64,000 bases of DNA. Origin: Flavobacterium sp. (lineage in GTDB: Bacteria; Bacteroidota; Bacteroidia; Flavobacteriales; Flavobacteriaceae). The DNA lies in assembly GCF_027531905.1 (NCBI RefSeq), contig NZ_JAPZSU010000016.1, positions 1 to 64,000 on the forward strand. The letters are read 5' to 3'. The notes under the pieces were generated by a model. The model had not been told where the DNA came from and did not search any database. It was given only the letters and a program-made list of their open reading frames with translations. Position numbers and translations under genes: made by a program. This document shows, piece by piece, positions 61,670 to 64,000 of this stretch (position 1 is the stretch's first letter; each line of letters starts with the position of its first letter).

Positions 61670-64000
61670 TTAATTGTTTAGTTCGTTATTGAAAAATTGA
61701 TCAAGAGAACTCATATCTTGTATATTAACGCTACGGGCTTTGCTTCCTTCAAACGCGCCTACAATTCCAGCAGCTTCTAATTGATCGATTAGTCGTCCGG
61801 CTCTATTGTATCCGAGTTTGAGTTTGCGTTGTAGTAAAGAAGCGGAACCTTGTTGTGCATTCACAATAATTTCGGCGGCTTCTCTAAATAAGGGGTCTCT
61901 TTCGGAAACATCTATATCAAGATTAATGCCACTTTCTTCCCCAATGAACTCTGGAAGTAAATAAGCAGTGGCATAGGCTTTTTGAGCACCTATAAATTCG
62001 GTTATTTTTTCTACTTCTGGAGTGTCGATAAAGGCGCATTGTACACGAACCACATCGTTACCATTGGTGTATAATAAATCCCCTCTACCAATCAATTGGT
62101 CAGCGCCTTGTGTATCTAAAATGGTTCTAGAGTCAATTTTTGAAGTTACTCTAAAAGCGATACGAGCTGGGAAGTTGGCTTTGATCAAACCCGTAATTAC
62201 ATTCACCGAAGGTCTTTGCGTAGCGATAATCAAATGGATTCCGATAGCACGAGCCAATTGAGCCAAACGCGCAATAGGAACTTCTACTTCTTTACCAGCC
62301 GTCATAATTAAGTCGGCAAACTCGTCGACTACCAATACGATGTAAGGTAAAAAACGGTGTCCCAATTCTGGATTTAACTTTCTAGACTTGAACTTTTCGT
62401 TGTATTCTTTGATGTTGCGCACCATAGCGTCTTTTAACAACGAATAACGATTGTCCATTTCAACGCAAAGTGAGTTTAAGGTAGCAACAACTTTCGCATT
62501 ATCAGTAATAATGGCGTCTTCGGTATCGGGTAATTTGGCTAAATAATGTCTTTCTATTTTATTAAAAAGGGTAAGCTCTACTTTTTTAGGGTCTACCAAA
62601 ACGAATTTCACTTCGGCTGGATGTTTTTTGTACAAAAGAGAGGTCAATACAGCATTTAATCCTACCGATTTTCCTTGTCCAGTAGCACCCGCCATCAATA
62701 AGTGAGGCATTTTTGCCAAATCGACTACAAAAGTTTCATTAGAAATGGTTTTTCCTAAAGCAATTGGTAATTCCATTTCGGCTTCTTGAAATTTAGCCGA
62801 CCCAATAACACTTTTCATAGAAACCATAGTTGGATTCTTGTTCGGAACCTCGATACCAATAGTTCCTTTTCCAGGAATTGGCGCAATGATACGAATTCCA
62901 AGTGCGGATAAAGACAAGGCAATATCGTCCTCTAAACTTTTGATTTTTGAAATTCTGATCCCTGCTTCTGGAACAATCTCATATAAGGTAACCGATGGTC
63001 CAACCGTTGCTTTAATTTGAGCAATTTCAATTTTGTAATTGCGTAAAGTATCAACAATTCTATTTTTGTTTTCTTCTAATTCTTCCTGATTGATAGTGAT
63101 TCCTCCAGTAGAATATTCTTTTAACAAATCAATCGTTGGGTATTTATAATGTGATAAATCCAACGTTGGGTCGAATAAACCAAAATCAGAAACCAAGCGT
63201 GAGGCAAGATTTTCTTCGATAATGTCTTCTTCGGCTGCTTTTTCAATTACAAAAGCGTCGTCGTTCGTCGTAATTACTTCATTTGGAATTGGACTAACTA
63301 CGGGTTGCGGTTTCAATTGAGGTTCCAAATTAATCTCCGAAGCACTACTAATAGTAGGTTTTAAAGCTTCTTTGTTAATTTCGAATTGTGAACCTGATGT
63401 TTTAAGATGAATGGTGTCTTCTAAATCTTCTTCCTCTTCAATGGCAAATTCTTCTAAATTGTAAGCATTCGAAGTTTCTTTCGGAAAAGGATTATTGGCT
63501 ATTTCATCTTTAATTTCTTCTTTGGTGGAATGAAATATGTTTTGAATTTTTTCTGGCGATATTTTTATTTTGAAAATTAAGTAAATCAAAATACCGAAAA
63601 TCAACACCAATAAGGTACCTGTTTTTCCGATATAATCTTGAAAAAATAAATTAAGTTCATAGCCTACTGTTCCTGCTAATTCTGGTACAGAAGTCGCAAA
63701 GAAGCCAAATAAAACGGATAGAATTACAATCAAAAACAAGTCCCAAAACCAAATGTTTTTGAGTTTTTTTAATTTTAAATCTAAAAATAAAAATAGACCT
63801 GTCAAGAAAAACAAGCGAACCAATAAAAAGGAAGCGATTCCAAATCCTTTATAGATTAGGGCATCAGCAAGAAAAGCTCCAATTTTTCCTAACCAATTTT
63901 GCACCACTTCGTTCCTGTCGGCTATACTATTGATAGCACTTTGATCCTCTTGTCCATACAGGAAAAAGGAAACAAATGCAATTAGTAATCCAACAGAAAA
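61670..64000 (-). CDS. ftsK: DNA translocase FtsK (cut by window edge)
   Basis: The frame is open to the right edge, so the N-terminus is missing; FSVGLLIAFVSFFLYGQEDQ and SAINSIADRNEVVQNWLGKI are part of the gene before the GTG at 63907. Membrane helices follow, then an acidic linker, the RecA-type motor with Walker A MAGATGQGKSVGLNAVLTSL and Walker B IVLVVDEFADLIMTAGKEVE, and a C-terminal winged-helix gamma domain (NAQQGSASLLQRKLKLGYNR) that reads polar chromosome motifs. It drives chromosome segregation at division. First visible gene of the ftsK-lolA-lptG-ribBA operon. Confidence 0.96.
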   Translation of the reverse strand, partial: FSVGLLIAFVSFFLYGQEDQSAINSIADRNEVVQNWLGKIGAFLADALIYKGFGIASFLLVRLFFLTGLFLFLDLKLKKLKNIWFWDLFLIVILSVLFGFFATSVPELAGTVGYELNLFFQDYIGKTGTLLVLIFGILIYLIFKIKISPEKIQNIFHSTKEEIKDEIANNPFPKETSNAYNLEEFAIEEEEDLEDTIHLKTSGSQFEINKEALKPTISSASEINLEPQLKPQPVVSPIPNEVITTNDDAFVIEKAAEEDIIEENLASRLVSDFGLFDPTLDLSHYKYPTIDLLKEYSTGGITINQEELEENKNRIVDTLRNYKIEIAQIKATVGPSVTLYEIVPEAGIRISKIKSLEDDIALSLSALGIRIIAPIPGKGTIGIEVPNKNPTMVSMKSVIGSAKFQEAEMELPIALGKTISNETFVVDLAKMPHLLMAGATGQGKSVGLNAVLTSLLYKKHPAEVKFVLVDPKKVELTLFNKIERHYLAKLPDTEDAIITDNAKVVATLNSLCVEMDNRYSLLKDAMVRNIKEYNEKFKSRKLNPELGHRFLPYIVLVVDEFADLIMTAGKEVEVPIARLAQLARAIGIHLIIATQRPSVNVITGLIKANFPARIAFRVTSKIDSRTILDTQGADQLIGRGDLLYTNGNDVVRVQCAFIDTPEVEKITEFIGAQKAYATAYLLPEFIGEESGINLDIDVSERDPLFREAAEIIVNAQQGSASLLQRKLKLGYNRAGRLIDQLEAAGIVGAFEGSKARSVNIQDMSSLDQFFNNELNN

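Overview
The window is a low-GC Bacteroidota chromosome segment, most likely from a Flavobacterium (family Flavobacteriaceae). Evidence: a SusC/SusD polysaccharide locus, TANNTTTG promoter elements of the Bacteroidota type, little sign of Shine-Dalgarno sequences, and a set of genes typical of the genus (a LuxC-like acyl-CoA reductase divergent from a ferredoxin, an ftsK-lolA-lptG-ribBA cluster, a TIGR02757 protein, a BatA-type protein beside a degenerate dihydroorotase). I cannot name a species.

Layout. 1-1415: start of an insertion-sequence transposase running off the left edge, beside a broken MscS-type channel gene. 1667-4866: a small membrane protein and uvrA. 5058-19222: a beta-glucan (laminarin-type) utilisation locus with a propeller/Y_Y_Y/LuxR-type regulator, SusC, SusD, a PKD-containing surface glycan-binding lipoprotein, a GH16 lipoprotein, a GH3 beta-glucosidase and a second GH16. 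The surface proteins would bind and cut beta-1,3-glucan, SusCD would import oligosaccharides, and GH3 would finish them to glucose. 19484-20278: an ECF sigma factor with a tiny companion gene. 20375-31596: housekeeping and small metabolic genes (nth, bcp, a YCII protein, an MBL hydrolase, GNAT, esterase, pseudo-dihydroorotase, BatA-type protein, lactonase). 31676-38175: helicase, HEAT protein, TIGR02757, a LolD-type ATPase, msrA, folE and small membrane or lipoproteins. 38535-43048: serA and serC, acyl-CoA reductase, ferredoxin. 43281-50138: surface proteins, methyltransferase, TonB receptor, ychF, DUF1826.

50368-57638 is the most unusual region. Nearly all its genes lie on the minus strand: two His-rich YHYH-domain lipoproteins, a MORN-type lipoprotein, a SCO-type copper/thiol protein, a small Spy/CpxP-like periplasmic protein, a HupE/UreJ-type membrane protein, and a LytS/LytR-type sensor-regulator pair. 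In its middle a gene remnant carries a nested pair of MITE-like elements with perfect 18-bp terminal inverted repeats and 10-bp target duplications. I read the gene set as a candidate periplasmic metal or redox-handling system; the function is inference.

57842-64000: a transposase remnant, tRNA-Ser(TGA), and the operon ftsK-lolA-lptG-ribBA, with ftsK running off the right edge. Recurring intergenic elements include two copies of a 100-115 bp palindromic repeat (30187-30302 and 40211-40311), a third repeat-like block at 21071-21218, and many clean bidirectional hairpin terminators. Several enzymes have lost canonical residues: the dihydroorotase HxH, the RibA zinc cysteines, the Nth iron-sulfur cysteines, and a helicase with DEFD in place of DEAD.
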